Below the pieces are notes generated by a model. The model saw nothing but the letters and a program-made list of their open reading frames with translations, was not told where the DNA came from and searched no databases. Of a stretch of 64,000 nt of DNA, positions 18,126 through 26,442 are shown in pieces. Source of the DNA: Microbaculum sp051390635. GTDB lineage: Bacteria; Pseudomonadota; Alphaproteobacteria; Rhizobiales; Tepidamorphaceae. Location of the stretch: positions 784,302 through 848,301 of the forward strand of contig NZ_JBPODT010000003.1 in assembly GCF_051390635.1 (NCBI RefSeq). The letters are read 5' to 3'. The translations under genes were made by a program, and so were the position numbers. The number at the start of each line of letters is the position of its first letter. The first letter of the stretch is position 1.

Positions 18126-18144
18126 CAATCGATATTTTCGATTG
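18126..18144. promoter_or_regulatory. LysR-type operator candidate upstream of the soe operon
   Basis: Perfect dyad CAATCGATATTTTCGATTG: seven-base arms around a five-base spacer. Its core ATCGA-N5-TCGAT is identical in design to the dyad at the lysR start codon (11177-11191) and contains T-N11-A. It lies about 80-100 bp upstream of the 64-residue gene that begins the soe operon, a normal activator position for LysR proteins. Confidence 0.55.
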
Positions 18145-18152
18145 AAAAGACA

Positions 18153-18179
18153 AAAACAATATATTGGACCGATTGTTTT
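18153..18179. repeat. Second inverted repeat in the soe promoter region
   Basis: AAAACAAT (18153-18160) and ATTGTTTT (18172-18179) are perfect inverted repeats separated by 11 bases, in the most AT-rich stretch of the region. Together with the dyad 9 bp upstream it could form a two-site (recognition/activation) LysR operator; promoter -10 elements may overlap TATATT at 18160-18165. Confidence 0.4.
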
Positions 18180-18222
18180 AAACTTGGCACAGTGCCGGCT
18201 CGCCAACTCGACAAGAATCGAA

Positions 18223-18417
18223 ATGAACGGCCAGACCAAGAAATCGTCCGAGCTCGGCCTCCTGGAACGTGTTAAGAACTGGTTCCGCAGGCCACTGAAG
18301 AAAGCGCCCGCCGTAACCGCCGAGCGCTATCACCCGGAGAAGCACTACATGCGCGGACCCGGACCGAAAACGCGCGCCAAAGAGCGCCTCGAAATGCGGA
18401 CTGAGCCGCTGGCATAA
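18223..18417 (+). CDS. 64-residue basic protein leading the soe operon
   Basis: Small strongly basic protein (MNGQTKKSSELGLLERVKNW...) from ATG 18223; its TAA overlaps the soeA ATG (TAATG), so the two are translationally coupled. No cysteine or membrane segment; an amphipathic helix (LLERVKNWFRRPLKK) is followed by a Pro/Arg-rich tail (MRGPGPKTRAKERLEMR). Translational coupling to a molybdoenzyme subunit suggests a chaperone, anchor or structural subunit. I do not recognise the family. Confidence 0.6.
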   Translation: MNGQTKKSSELGLLERVKNWFRRPLKKAPAVTAERYHPEKHYMRGPGPKTRAKERLEMRTEPLA

Positions 18418-21347
18418 TGAGTTCCTCCTCCGCTGGAGCCAACAGCAGGGCCACGCAGGCTCCGCTGACCGTTACCGCTGCGCCTGAAGAAGGCGACGGC
18501 GTCGACACCTCGCCGAAGGTCGCCGATACGGTCGAGCACACCACCTGCTACATGTGCGCCTGCCGGTGCGGCATCCGCGTCCACCTGAAGGACGGCAAGG
18601 TCCGTTACATCGACGGCAACCGCGACCACCCGGTCAACCGCGGCGTGGTCTGCGGCAAGGGCTCGGCCGGCATCATGCAGCATTACTCGCCGGCCAGGCT
18701 GCGCGCCCCGCTGTTGCGCGTCGGCGAGCGCGGCAGCGGCGAGTTCAAGGAGATCAGCTGGGAGGAGGCGCTGGGGCTCGCCACCGAATGGCTCGGCGGC
18801 GTGCGCAAGTCCGATCCGCGCCGGTTGGCGTTCTTCACCGGCCGGGACCAGTCGCAGTCGCTCACCGGCTGGTGGGCGATCCAGTACGGCACCCCGAACT
18901 ACGCCGCGCACGGCGGCTTCTGCTCGGTCAACATGGCCGCCGCCGGGCTCTACACGTTCGGTGGCTCGTTCTGGGAATTTGGCGAGCCCGACTGGGATCA
19001 TACCCGCTATTTCCTGCTGTTCGGCGTCGCCGAGGACCACGCCTCCAATCCGATCAAGATCGGTATCAGCAAGCTGAAGGATCGCGGCGCCAAGGTGGTG
19101 TCGATCAACCCGGTGCGCACCGGCTACAACGCGGTCGCCGACGAGTGGGTCGGCATCAAGCCTGGCACGGACGGACTGTTCGTCGGCGCGCTCATCCACG
19201 AGCTGCTGCGCACCCGCAAGATCGACCTCGACTATCTGATGCGCTATTCGAACGCCCCCTGGCTGGTGATCCAGGATCCCGGCGCCGCCGACGACGGACT
19301 GATCGTGCGCGACGACAAGGACCGTCCGCTCGCCTACGACACCGCGACCAAGGCCTTCGTCGCCGCCCGCAAGCCCGACATCGCCCCGGCCCTGCACGGC
19401 GAGTTCACCCTTGCCGACGGGCGCAAGGCGGTTCCGGTCTTCGAGCTTCTCGCCAAGCGCTATCTGTCCACCGACTATGCGCCCGAGCGGGCCGAACGCG
19501 AGACCGGCGTGCCGGCCGATACCATCCGGCGGATCGCCGCCGAGCTCGCCGAGGCGGCCTTCGATCAGGAGGTGGTGCTCGATATTCCGTGGACCGACAT
19601 CTATGGCCGCCGCCATGACAAGATGGTTGGCCGCCCGGTCTCCATGCACGCGATGCGCGGCATCTCGGCGCATTCGAATGGCTTCCACACATGCCGCCTG
19701 ATCCACATCCTGCAGATCCTGCTCGGCACCATCGATAGCCCCGGCGGGTTCCGCTACAAGGCGCCGTATCCCAAGTGCATTCCGCCGCGCCTGAAGCCGC
19801 GCGGCAAGCCCGGCGAGGTTCTCCCCGACGAGCCGCTCGGCGGTCCGCATCTCGGTTTTCCGACCGGCCCCGAAGATCTGCTGATCGACCGCAACGGCCG
19901 CCCGCAGCGCATCGACAAGGCGTTCAGCTGGGACGCCCCGCTGTCGGCCCACGGTCTCATGCACATGGTGACCACCAACGCCGCGCTCGGGACGCCCTAT
20001 CCGATCGAGGTCCTGTTCCTGTACATGGCCAACATGAGCTGGAATTCGGCGATGAACACCGCCGACACGCTCAAGCACCTGACCGACAAGGATCCCTGGA
20101 CCGGCGCCTACAAGATCCCGCGCATCATCTACTCGGACGCCTATTATTCGGAGATGGTCGCCTACGCCGACCTGATCCTTCCCGACACCACCTATCTGGA
20201 ACGGTGGGACTGTATCTCGCTGCTCGACCGGCCGATCTCCGAGCCCGAGGGGCCGGCCGACGCCATTCGCCATCCGGTGGTCAAGCCTGACCGCGACGTG
20301 CGACCGTTCCAGGAAGTGCTGATCGATCTCGGCGCGCGGCTGAAGCTGCCCGGCTTCGTCAACGAGGACGGCAGCCCGAAATATCCCGGCGGTTATCCCG
20401 ACTACATCGTCAACCACGAGCGGCTGCCCGGGATCGGCCCGCTCGCCGGCTGGCGCGGCAAGGACGGCTCCGAGTTCGGCACCGGCGATCCGAACCCGGA
20501 CCAGCTCGACCGATACGTCGAGAACGGTTCGTTCTGCGTCCATCATCTGAAGCCCGGCCAGCGCTACTTCAAGCACGCCAATGCCGAGTATCTGGACTGG
20601 GCGGTATCGATGGGCTTCGTGCGGTCGGACGCGCGGCTGACCTTCGAGCTCTATTCGGAAACGCTGCAGAAGTTCCGTCTGGCCGCACAGGGCCATGGCG
20701 CGGTGCAGCCGCCGGAGACGCATCGCGCCCGTGTCGAGACACATTTCGATCCGTTGCCGTTCTGGTCGACTCCGCTCGAGCAGGAAACGGTCGATGCGGC
20801 CGAATTTCCCCTCTATGCCATCACCCAGCGGCCGATGGCGATGTACCATTCCTGGGGATCGCAAAACGCCTGGCTGCGCCAGATCCACGGGTTCAATCGC
20901 CTGTTCGTGAACCGCGACAGGGCGCTCGCGATGGGGCTTGCCGACGATGACTGGGTCTGGGTGTCGAGCCCGACCGGCCGCGTCAAATGCCAGATCCAGC
21001 TGATGGACGGCTGCAACGCCGACACCGTGTGGACCTGGAACGCCATCGGCAAGCGCTCGGGTGCGTGGAACCTAGCCAACGACGCACCGGAGGCAACGCG
21101 CGGCTTCCTGCTCAACCACCTGATCGCCGAGCTCCTGCCCGAGCGCGGCGGCGGCTACCGCTTCTCCAATTCCGATCCCGTCACCGGACAGGCGGCCTGG
21201 TACGACCTGCGCGTCCGCATCGAAAAGGCCGCGCCGGACGAGGCCGGCGAGACGGCGCCGCGCTACGAGCCGATCAGCCATGCCGTGCTGCCGGCGGCGC
21301 CCGAGGTCTCGACCTACGGCGCCCAGTTCCGGGAGCGGTCGAAATGA
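18417..21347 (+). CDS. soeA: Cytoplasmic sulfite dehydrogenase molybdopterin subunit SoeA
   Basis: 976 aa CISM-family molybdoenzyme. N-terminal [4Fe-4S] ligands C44-X2-C47-X3-C51-X27-C79 precede the Mo-bisMGD domains; C169 in HGGFCSVN is the likely Mo ligand. There is no twin-arginine signal, which separates it from periplasmic PsrA/PhsA/TtrA relatives and fits the cytoplasmic SoeABC that oxidises sulfite directly to sulfate and delivers electrons to quinone. Gene order (Mo subunit, ferredoxin subunit, DmsC-type anchor), and location between Apr/Sat and sHdr genes support the assignment. Overlaps soeB by 4 bp. Confidence 0.88.
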   Translation: MSSSSAGANSRATQAPLTVTAAPEEGDGVDTSPKVADTVEHTTCYMCACRCGIRVHLKDGKVRYIDGNRDHPVNRGVVCGKGSAGIMQHYSPARLRAPLLRVGERGSGEFKEISWEEALGLATEWLGGVRKSDPRRLAFFTGRDQSQSLTGWWAIQYGTPNYAAHGGFCSVNMAAAGLYTFGGSFWEFGEPDWDHTRYFLLFGVAEDHASNPIKIGISKLKDRGAKVVSINPVRTGYNAVADEWVGIKPGTDGLFVGALIHELLRTRKIDLDYLMRYSNAPWLVIQDPGAADDGLIVRDDKDRPLAYDTATKAFVAARKPDIAPALHGEFTLADGRKAVPVFELLAKRYLSTDYAPERAERETGVPADTIRRIAAELAEAAFDQEVVLDIPWTDIYGRRHDKMVGRPVSMHAMRGISAHSNGFHTCRLIHILQILLGTIDSPGGFRYKAPYPKCIPPRLKPRGKPGEVLPDEPLGGPHLGFPTGPEDLLIDRNGRPQRIDKAFSWDAPLSAHGLMHMVTTNAALGTPYPIEVLFLYMANMSWNSAMNTADTLKHLTDKDPWTGAYKIPRIIYSDAYYSEMVAYADLILPDTTYLERWDCISLLDRPISEPEGPADAIRHPVVKPDRDVRPFQEVLIDLGARLKLPGFVNEDGSPKYPGGYPDYIVNHERLPGIGPLAGWRGKDGSEFGTGDPNPDQLDRYVENGSFCVHHLKPGQRYFKHANAEYLDWAVSMGFVRSDARLTFELYSETLQKFRLAAQGHGAVQPPETHRARVETHFDPLPFWSTPLEQETVDAAEFPLYAITQRPMAMYHSWGSQNAWLRQIHGFNRLFVNRDRALAMGLADDDWVWVSSPTGRVKCQIQLMDGCNADTVWTWNAIGKRSGAWNLANDAPEATRGFLLNHLIAELLPERGGGYRFSNSDPVTGQAAWYDLRVRIEKAAPDEAGETAPRYEPISHAVLPAAPEVSTYGAQFRERSK

Positions 21348-22078
21348 CGTCCCTGCCGACAAGCACCACGAAGAAGCTCGGCCTGGTGATCGATCTGGAC
21401 ACCTGCGTCGGCTGCCAGGCGTGCGTGACGAACTGCAAGGAATGGAACACCGGCGGCCACATGGCCCCGTTGACCGACATCGAGCCCTACGGCGCCGAAC
21501 CGGACGGCGTCTGGTTCAACCGCGTTCACACCTTCGAGCACACCGCCGATGGCTGCGGCCGTACGGTGCATTTTCCGCGCTCGTGCCTGCACTGCGAGAC
21601 GCCGGCCTGCGTTACCGTCTGCCCGACGGGCGCATCCTACAAGCGCACGTCCGACGGCATCGTGCTGGTCGACGAGGACAAGTGCATCGGCTGCAAGCTG
21701 TGCAGCTGGGCCTGCCCCTATGGCGCGCGCGAATTCGACACCCAGGTCGGGGTGATGAAGAAGTGCACGCTGTGTGTCGACCGGATCTACAACGACAACC
21801 TGCCCGAAATCGACCGCGTGCCGGCCTGCGTTGCTGCTTGTCCGGCCGGAGCGCGGCATTTCGGCGACCTCGGCGACCCGCAGTCGCCGGTCTCCAAGCT
21901 CGTCGAGGAACGCGAGGGCGTCGCGCTCATGCCCGAGCTCGGGTACGCGCCGACCAACCGCTACCTGCCGCCGCGCAAGAAGCAGGCGGCGGTTCCGGCG
22001 CCCGCACCGGCCAGGCACGAGCCGGACGCGTCGGAGAGCGGATTTTTCGCGTGGGTCGACAAGATGCTGTCGAGGTAG
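21344..22078 (+). CDS. soeB: Sulfite dehydrogenase iron-sulfur subunit SoeB
   Basis: 244 aa four-cluster ferredoxin subunit (DmsB/NrfC type). Cysteine groups: C21-X2-C24-X2-C27-X3-C31; CLHCETPACVTVCP; CIGCKLCSWACP; and KKCTLC with CVAACP. It wires SoeA to the membrane subunit. ATG 21344 overlaps the soeA stop (ATGA). The last ~35 residues after LPPRKKQAAVP are a Pro/Ala linker with an amphipathic end (GFFAWVDKMLSR) that could contact SoeC. No signal peptide. Confidence 0.9.
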   Translation: MTSLPTSTTKKLGLVIDLDTCVGCQACVTNCKEWNTGGHMAPLTDIEPYGAEPDGVWFNRVHTFEHTADGCGRTVHFPRSCLHCETPACVTVCPTGASYKRTSDGIVLVDEDKCIGCKLCSWACPYGAREFDTQVGVMKKCTLCVDRIYNDNLPEIDRVPACVAACPAGARHFGDLGDPQSPVSKLVEEREGVALMPELGYAPTNRYLPPRKKQAAVPAPAPARHEPDASESGFFAWVDKMLSR

Positions 22079-22080
22079 CC

Positions 22081-23040
22081 ATGCATCCGGCATTCTCCGT
22101 TATCTTCTTCACCACATCTTCTGGTGCCGGCTACGGGCTTTTGGCGCTGATGGGGCTGGGCGCCGCCTTCGGTCTGATGCCGGACAGCCGGGCGCTGGCG
22201 ATCGTCGGCCTCGGCCTGGCTCTGGTGATGATCACCGCCGGGCTCCTGTCGTCGACCTTCCATCTCGGCCATCCCGAGCGGGCCTGGCGCGCCTTCTCGC
22301 AGTGGCGCTCCTCCTGGCTGTCGCGGGAGGGTATCTGCAGCGTCGTCACCTATGTCCCGGCGGTGGTCTTCGCCGGCGGCTGGGTCGTCTTCGGCGTTGA
22401 CGGGGCGGCCGTGCGCGCCGCCGGACTTCTAGCCGCGGCCGGCGCGCTGGCGACCGTCTGCACCACCGCGATGATCTATGCCTCGCTGACGCCCGTTCCC
22501 GACTGGTCGAACCGCTGGACGCTGCCGGTCTATCTGGCCTTTTCGCTGGCTACCGGAGCGATCCTGCTGAATGCGCTGTTGGTGGCTTTCGTCGGCTTCG
22601 TTTCTCTCGCCGCCTGGCTGGCCGTCGTGTTCATCGCGCTGGCCTGGGGGCTGAAGCTGTCGGCGTGGCGTCACAATGACGCACTGGCGCTTCCCGACGC
22701 CGCCGCCGCGACCGGCCTGGGCGCGGGCGAGGTGCGCTCCGTCGAGTGGCCTCACTCGCAGGCGAATTACGTCCTGAAGGAGATGGGCTACCGGGTCGCC
22801 CGCAAGCATGCGGCCAAGCTGCGTCGCTACGCCCAGGTGCTGGCCTTCGCGCTCCCGCTCGCCGCGGTGTTGCTGGGACTTCTGGCCGAAGGCGGCAGCG
22901 CTATCGTGCCCGTGGCGACCGCCATGCTCGCGATTGTCGCCATGGTTCCGGGGATTCTCACCGAGCGCTGGTTGTTCTTTGCCGAGGCGCGACATATCTC
23001 AACGCTTTACTACGGATATCAGCACGCCCGAACGACTTGA
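22081..23040 (+). CDS. soeC: Sulfite dehydrogenase membrane anchor SoeC (DmsC family)
   Basis: 319 aa membrane protein with about eight hydrophobic helices, starting 2 bp after the soeB stop. The family stretch SSTFHLGHPERAWRAFSQWRSSWLSREG (about residues 58-85), typical of DmsC anchors and near the quinone site, is well preserved. It transfers electrons from SoeB to quinone. An amphipathic loop (LPDAAAATGLGAGEVRSVEWPH) separates the last two helix pairs. A 150-bp gap follows before the lipoate ligase, so the soe transcript may end or continue there. Confidence 0.9.
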   Translation: MHPAFSVIFFTTSSGAGYGLLALMGLGAAFGLMPDSRALAIVGLGLALVMITAGLLSSTFHLGHPERAWRAFSQWRSSWLSREGICSVVTYVPAVVFAGGWVVFGVDGAAVRAAGLLAAAGALATVCTTAMIYASLTPVPDWSNRWTLPVYLAFSLATGAILLNALLVAFVGFVSLAAWLAVVFIALAWGLKLSAWRHNDALALPDAAAATGLGAGEVRSVEWPHSQANYVLKEMGYRVARKHAAKLRRYAQVLAFALPLAAVLLGLLAEGGSAIVPVATAMLAIVAMVPGILTERWLFFAEARHISTLYYGYQHARTT

Positions 23041-23190
23041 ACGGAGGAACAGGCTTTCAGGCACCGTGAAGAGTGCCGAGGTCGAAACGTCGATGACAGT
23101 TTCTACCTTGATTACGATCCGATACGCTTCGAGTGAGAGTGGCGCCCGTCGGCGAACGTCGACGGGGGTCAGGTCATTTCGGAGGTAGGA

Positions 23191-24267
23191 ATGCGGCTTC
23201 GCGTCATAGATTTCGGATCGGTTTCCCCGCTACGCAGCCAGGCGGGCTTTCACGGGATGGCACGGGCGATGGGCCCGGACGACGATCCGGTGCTGACGCT
23301 GACCAACCCGGACGATCCCTATGTTTGCGTGGGCCTGCATCAGGAGATCGCCAAGGAAGTCGACGAGGATTTCTGCAAGGCCAGAAACCTGCCGATCTTC
23401 CGCCGCCGTATCGGTGGCGGCGCCGTCTATCTCGACCGCAACCAGCTGTTCACGCACTTCATCTATCCGCGCAAGAAGGCGCCGGAATTCGCGGTCAACC
23501 TCTACCCGATGTTTATCGAGCCGGTGGTGCGGACCTACCAGGACCTCGGCGTCAACGCCGTGTATCGTCCGGTAAACGACATCCAGGTCGACGGCCGCAA
23601 GATCGGCGGTACTGGCGCGGCCTCGATCGGCGAGGCGACGGTGATGGCCGGCAGCTTCATGTACGACTTCGACACCGCCAACATGGCGCGCTGCCTCAAG
23701 GTTCCCTCCGAGAAGTTTCGCGACAAGCTGAAGACGACCCTCGACGACTACATGACGACGATGGTCAAGCAGATGGACGAGGTGCCGGACCGCTCGCATC
23801 TGATCACCCTGTTCCTCAAGCATTGCGCCGGGGCGCTCGGCGTGACGCCGGAAATGTCCGAGCCGACCGAGGCCGAGATGAAGGCCATCGAGGAAGAGGA
23901 GAGGGCGCTTTCCGATCCCGAGTGGACCTACAAGCAGGGCCGCAAATTCGTCGACATGGGCGTCAAGATTTCCGCCGGGATGCATCTGACCGAAAGCGCC
24001 CACAAGGCACCGGGCGGCATGCTTCGCGTCCACCTGCTCGAGCGCGACGGCAAGATCGCCGACCTGATGATCTCCGGCGACTTCACCTGCCTGCCTCCCG
24101 GCGGCATCGACCGGCTGGCCGAGCGGCTTGTCGGCGAGAACCTGGACTTCGATGGTCTCGCCGCGGCGGCCGCCAGCGGTTTCAAGGAGATCGGCATCGA
24201 GATGCCGGGCGTCGAGCCCGCCGACATCGCCACAACCGTCATGGCGGCCAAGGAGGCATCGACCTGA
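23191..24267 (+). CDS. Lipoate-protein ligase dedicated to LbpA (sLpl(AB) type)
   Basis: 358 aa biotin/lipoate ligase (BPL/LplA fold). RRRIGGGAVYLDRNQL is the lipoyl-AMP loop, NDIQVDGRKIGGTGAAS the catalytic loop; the C-terminal ~100 residues (KISAGMHLTESAHKAPGGMLRVHLLERDGKI) form the LplB-like accessory domain, so both halves are fused. Such ligases are clustered with sHdr genes and attach lipoate to LbpA but not to housekeeping lipoyl domains. Ends one base before the start of the next gene. Named from context and fold; no lipoyl synthase gene is in the window. Confidence 0.88.
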   Translation: MRLRVIDFGSVSPLRSQAGFHGMARAMGPDDDPVLTLTNPDDPYVCVGLHQEIAKEVDEDFCKARNLPIFRRRIGGGAVYLDRNQLFTHFIYPRKKAPEFAVNLYPMFIEPVVRTYQDLGVNAVYRPVNDIQVDGRKIGGTGAASIGEATVMAGSFMYDFDTANMARCLKVPSEKFRDKLKTTLDDYMTTMVKQMDEVPDRSHLITLFLKHCAGALGVTPEMSEPTEAEMKAIEEEERALSDPEWTYKQGRKFVDMGVKISAGMHLTESAHKAPGGMLRVHLLERDGKIADLMISGDFTCLPPGGIDRLAERLVGENLDFDGLAAAAASGFKEIGIEMPGVEPADIATTVMAAKEAST

Positions 24268-24268
24268 C

Positions 24269-25078
24269 ATGACCTGCGGACCGGCCCTTCAGTTCACGTT
24301 GAAGAAGCTCGCCTCGGCCACGGGCGAGGCGGTCGAGGAGGAGCGCTCGCCGTTCTTCACCGCGCCGATGAAGACGATCTGCGTCCTCCAGCATACCGAG
24401 ACCGAGTATCTCGGCCTGATGGAAGACCATCTGGAGGCCCGCTCGGTCCGCTTCCTCTATTCCCGTCCGTTCACCGCCGGCGGCAAGATTCCGCCGGACG
24501 CCGAAGGATTTGACGGCCTGGTGGTGCTTGGCGCCGGCCCGCTCGGCGTCGTCAGCGGCAACCTAGTGCCGAGCCTCGGCCCCGAACTGCGGCTGATCGC
24601 CGATTTCATCAATCGCGGTCTGCCGGTGATCGGCATCGGTCTCGGCGCGGTCATGGTCGCCACGGCGACCGGCGGCGGCGCCGAGGAAGCGCCGCTGCGT
24701 TTCACCGTTTCGACGGCCCATCGCAAGAGCGACGATGCCCTCAAGGGATTTCTGCCGGACTCGTTTCCGGTTGGGGTCTACATGCGCGACCGTCCGGTGC
24801 TGCCGGAAGGCGCAACGGTGCTGGCCGCCGATGACGACGGTGAGCCTCTGGTTTTCCAGATCGGCGACAACGTCTTCGGGTTTGTCGGCCATCCCGGCAT
24901 CAAGTCGGCCATGGTCGAGGACCTGATCATGGAATTCGACGAGTGCCCCGATAATACCGCGGCGACGCTGGAAACTTTGCGCGACGCGCAGGGGCAGATC
25001 GCCGGGGCGCTGACCCCGATCATGGTTGGCCTCGTGATGAGCGCCGAATGGATGTCGGAGCAAGGACTTGGGCAATAA
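24269..25078 (+). CDS. Glutamine amidotransferase-like protein with missing catalytic residues
   Basis: 269 aa protein with the class I glutamine amidotransferase fold: GLVVLGAGPLGV (82-93), the nucleophile elbow IGIGLGAVMVA (121-131) and FGFVGHPG (203-210). The nucleophile cysteine (normally GxCxGxQ) is glycine at 124 and the Glu of the HPE motif is lost (HPG), so glutamine hydrolysis is not expected. It starts one base after the lipoate ligase stop, hence is tightly coupled to it. A binding or scaffolding role in lipoylation or sulfur transfer is possible. GATase-like genes near sHdr lipoylation genes have been noted, from memory. Confidence 0.75.
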   Translation: MTCGPALQFTLKKLASATGEAVEEERSPFFTAPMKTICVLQHTETEYLGLMEDHLEARSVRFLYSRPFTAGGKIPPDAEGFDGLVVLGAGPLGVVSGNLVPSLGPELRLIADFINRGLPVIGIGLGAVMVATATGGGAEEAPLRFTVSTAHRKSDDALKGFLPDSFPVGVYMRDRPVLPEGATVLAADDDGEPLVFQIGDNVFGFVGHPGIKSAMVEDLIMEFDECPDNTAATLETLRDAQGQIAGALTPIMVGLVMSAEWMSEQGLGQ

Positions 25079-25111
25079 ATGCGATTGCTCGGAATGCGGG
25101 TCGTAATTTCC

Positions 25112-25140
25112 TTGCGTTGGACGCATTCAAAAATTAGAAT
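25112..25140 (+). promoter_or_regulatory. Sigma-70-like promoter of the sHdr operon
   Basis: TTGCGT (25112-25117), 17-base spacer, TAGAAT (25135-25140): close to the consensus and the only AT-rich stretch in the 149-bp gap before the dsrE-shdr operon. Transcription would begin near 25147, leaving an ~80-base leader that contains the inverted repeat at 25169-25193. Confidence 0.5.
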
Positions 25141-25168
25141 ATGAAAATCAATATAGGTAGGAAGCAAA

Positions 25169-25193
25169 TCGACCACCTTTTCGGGAAGGTCGA
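25169..25193. promoter_or_regulatory. Inverted repeat in the sHdr operon leader
   Basis: TCGACC (25169-25174) and GGTCGA (25188-25193) form a perfect six-base inverted repeat with a 13-base centre, between the predicted promoter and the dsrE ribosome site (AGGAGAGG). Could be a repressor operator (sHdr operons elsewhere are controlled by ArsR-type repressors) or an RNA hairpin near the ribosome site. Confidence 0.35.
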
Positions 25194-25227
25194 AGTCGGG
25201 ACAGCCACAAGGAGAGGTGTACTGTAA

Positions 25228-25608
25228 ATGGCGAGCAAGCTCATCATCGTGATGGTCAACACGGATCCTCGCAACGGCGAGGAACTGGGTGCGCCCTTTT
25301 TCCAGGCGACCGTTGCCGCGGCCATGGACTACGAGGTCGACGTCGTCTGCACGGCGACCGCCGGCCAGCTGATGAAGAAGGGCGTCGCGGAAAAGCTGTA
25401 CGTCAAGGAAGGCTCTCCGAAGACCGTCTACGAGTTCATCAAGGACGCTCATGATGCCGGCGTGAAGTTCTATTGCTGCTCGCCGAACCTCGATCTCTTC
25501 GACATGACCGAAGACGACCTGATCCCCGAATGCGAAGGCATCGTCGGTGGCGCCAAGGTCATCGAGGACATCATGGAAGACGACGACGCGAAGGTGCTGA
25601 CCTACTAA
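25228..25608 (+). CDS. DsrE-family sulfur carrier at the head of the sHdr operon
   Basis: 126 aa DsrE/F-fold protein. Cysteines C83-C84 in KFYCCSPNLDLF lie at the position of the persulfide-carrying cysteine of DsrE3A (ACQMTMDLF), so it probably binds or transfers sulfane sulfur in the cytoplasm. In acidophilic sulfur oxidisers a dsrE gene also directly precedes hdrC1, matching this arrangement. No signal or membrane segment, so not DsrE2. First gene of the ~10.4-kb operon; strong AGGAGAGG ribosome site. Confidence 0.82.
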   Translation: MASKLIIVMVNTDPRNGEELGAPFFQATVAAAMDYEVDVVCTATAGQLMKKGVAEKLYVKEGSPKTVYEFIKDAHDAGVKFYCCSPNLDLFDMTEDDLIPECEGIVGGAKVIEDIMEDDDAKVLTY

Positions 25609-25633
25609 AGCGGCAGACCAGGGAGCACGCGCT

Positions 25634-26380
25634 ATGCACGCAACAGGCGAACGCAATCCCATAGGCGATCCGGTATCGGAACATCCCGTGATGCCCAGGG
25701 AGGATCTCGAGGAGATCTTCGAGGACATCCGCTCGCACATGCTGTTCGACCACGAGTTGCACGGCTGCCTCAACTGCGGCATCTGCACGGCCACGTGCCC
25801 GGCCGCGTTCTATTACGACTATTCCCCGCGCGAGATCGTCCAGCTCCTCTGGACCGAGAATCTCGAGGGCGTCTACGACGCCATGCAAGAGAAGATCTGG
25901 GCCTGCGCCCAGTGCTACACCTGCGCCGCGCGCTGCCCGTTCGAGAACTCGCCCGGTGGCCTCGTCATGATCATGCGCGAGGTGGCGATCAAGCACGGCA
26001 TGCAGTCGGCCAAGGACGTGCTGCGGCCGTTCTCGCGGGTGCTGCTGAAGGTCATCTCGACCGGCAACCAGCTCGCCCCGAACATGATCACCCGCGAGGC
26101 GTTCCCGGACTGGGGTCCGAACGTCTCGAAGGTCGAGGCGCCGCTCAACATCCTGCGCAAGGCGATCCCCGTACCGACCATGCACACCATGGACACGGCC
26201 TGGGAAGTGAACCTGAAGACCTCGGTCGAGCTCTATTCGATCTGGGAGGCGACGGGCGTCCTCGACCAGCTCGAGATCGTCGACGAGAACCTGTTCGATG
26301 TCGTCTCCGACGTCATGGACGAGAAGCGCGACGAATACGAGGAATGGCTCGAGGAACAGGAAGAAGACGAGGACGAGTAG
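25634..26380 (+). CDS. shdrC1: sHdr complex subunit C1
   Basis: 248 aa iron-sulfur subunit of the sulfur-oxidising heterodisulfide reductase-like complex. Two [4Fe-4S] sites: C45-X2-C48-X2-C51-X3-C55 and C91-X2-C94-X2-C97-X3-C101. The C-terminus is extremely acidic (residues ~228-248, Glu/Asp in almost every position), probably a docking or solubility tail. Next to shdrB1 (62 bp). Electrons from LbpA-bound sulfur oxidation are thought to pass through C subunits to the FAD of sHdrA. Start ATG 25634 has an AGGGAG ribosome site. Confidence 0.92.
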   Translation: MHATGERNPIGDPVSEHPVMPREDLEEIFEDIRSHMLFDHELHGCLNCGICTATCPAAFYYDYSPREIVQLLWTENLEGVYDAMQEKIWACAQCYTCAARCPFENSPGGLVMIMREVAIKHGMQSAKDVLRPFSRVLLKVISTGNQLAPNMITREAFPDWGPNVSKVEAPLNILRKAIPVPTMHTMDTAWEVNLKTSVELYSIWEATGVLDQLEIVDENLFDVVSDVMDEKRDEYEEWLEEQEEDEDE

Positions 26381-26442
26381 TCCCCCGGTATTTCGCCAGA
26401 AGAACCGCAAACGTCGGCGCCCAAAAGCACTAGGAGGAGAAA

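Noticed and set aside
18345..20888. 847-codon open frame antisense to soeA
   Set aside because: Arises from GC-rich codon bias; no domain in the translation, and the opposite strand encodes a clear molybdoenzyme.
18417..23040. Polysulfide, thiosulfate or tetrathionate reductase in place of Soe
   Set aside because: SoeA lacks a twin-arginine signal, so it is cytoplasmic, and the locus is otherwise sulfur-oxidising; phylogeny would still be decisive.
25141..25227. A 28-codon open frame ending exactly at the dsrE start codon, a possible leader peptide
   Set aside because: Its ATG follows directly after the best -10 element (25135-25140), so it would lie upstream of the transcription start; no ribosome site precedes it.
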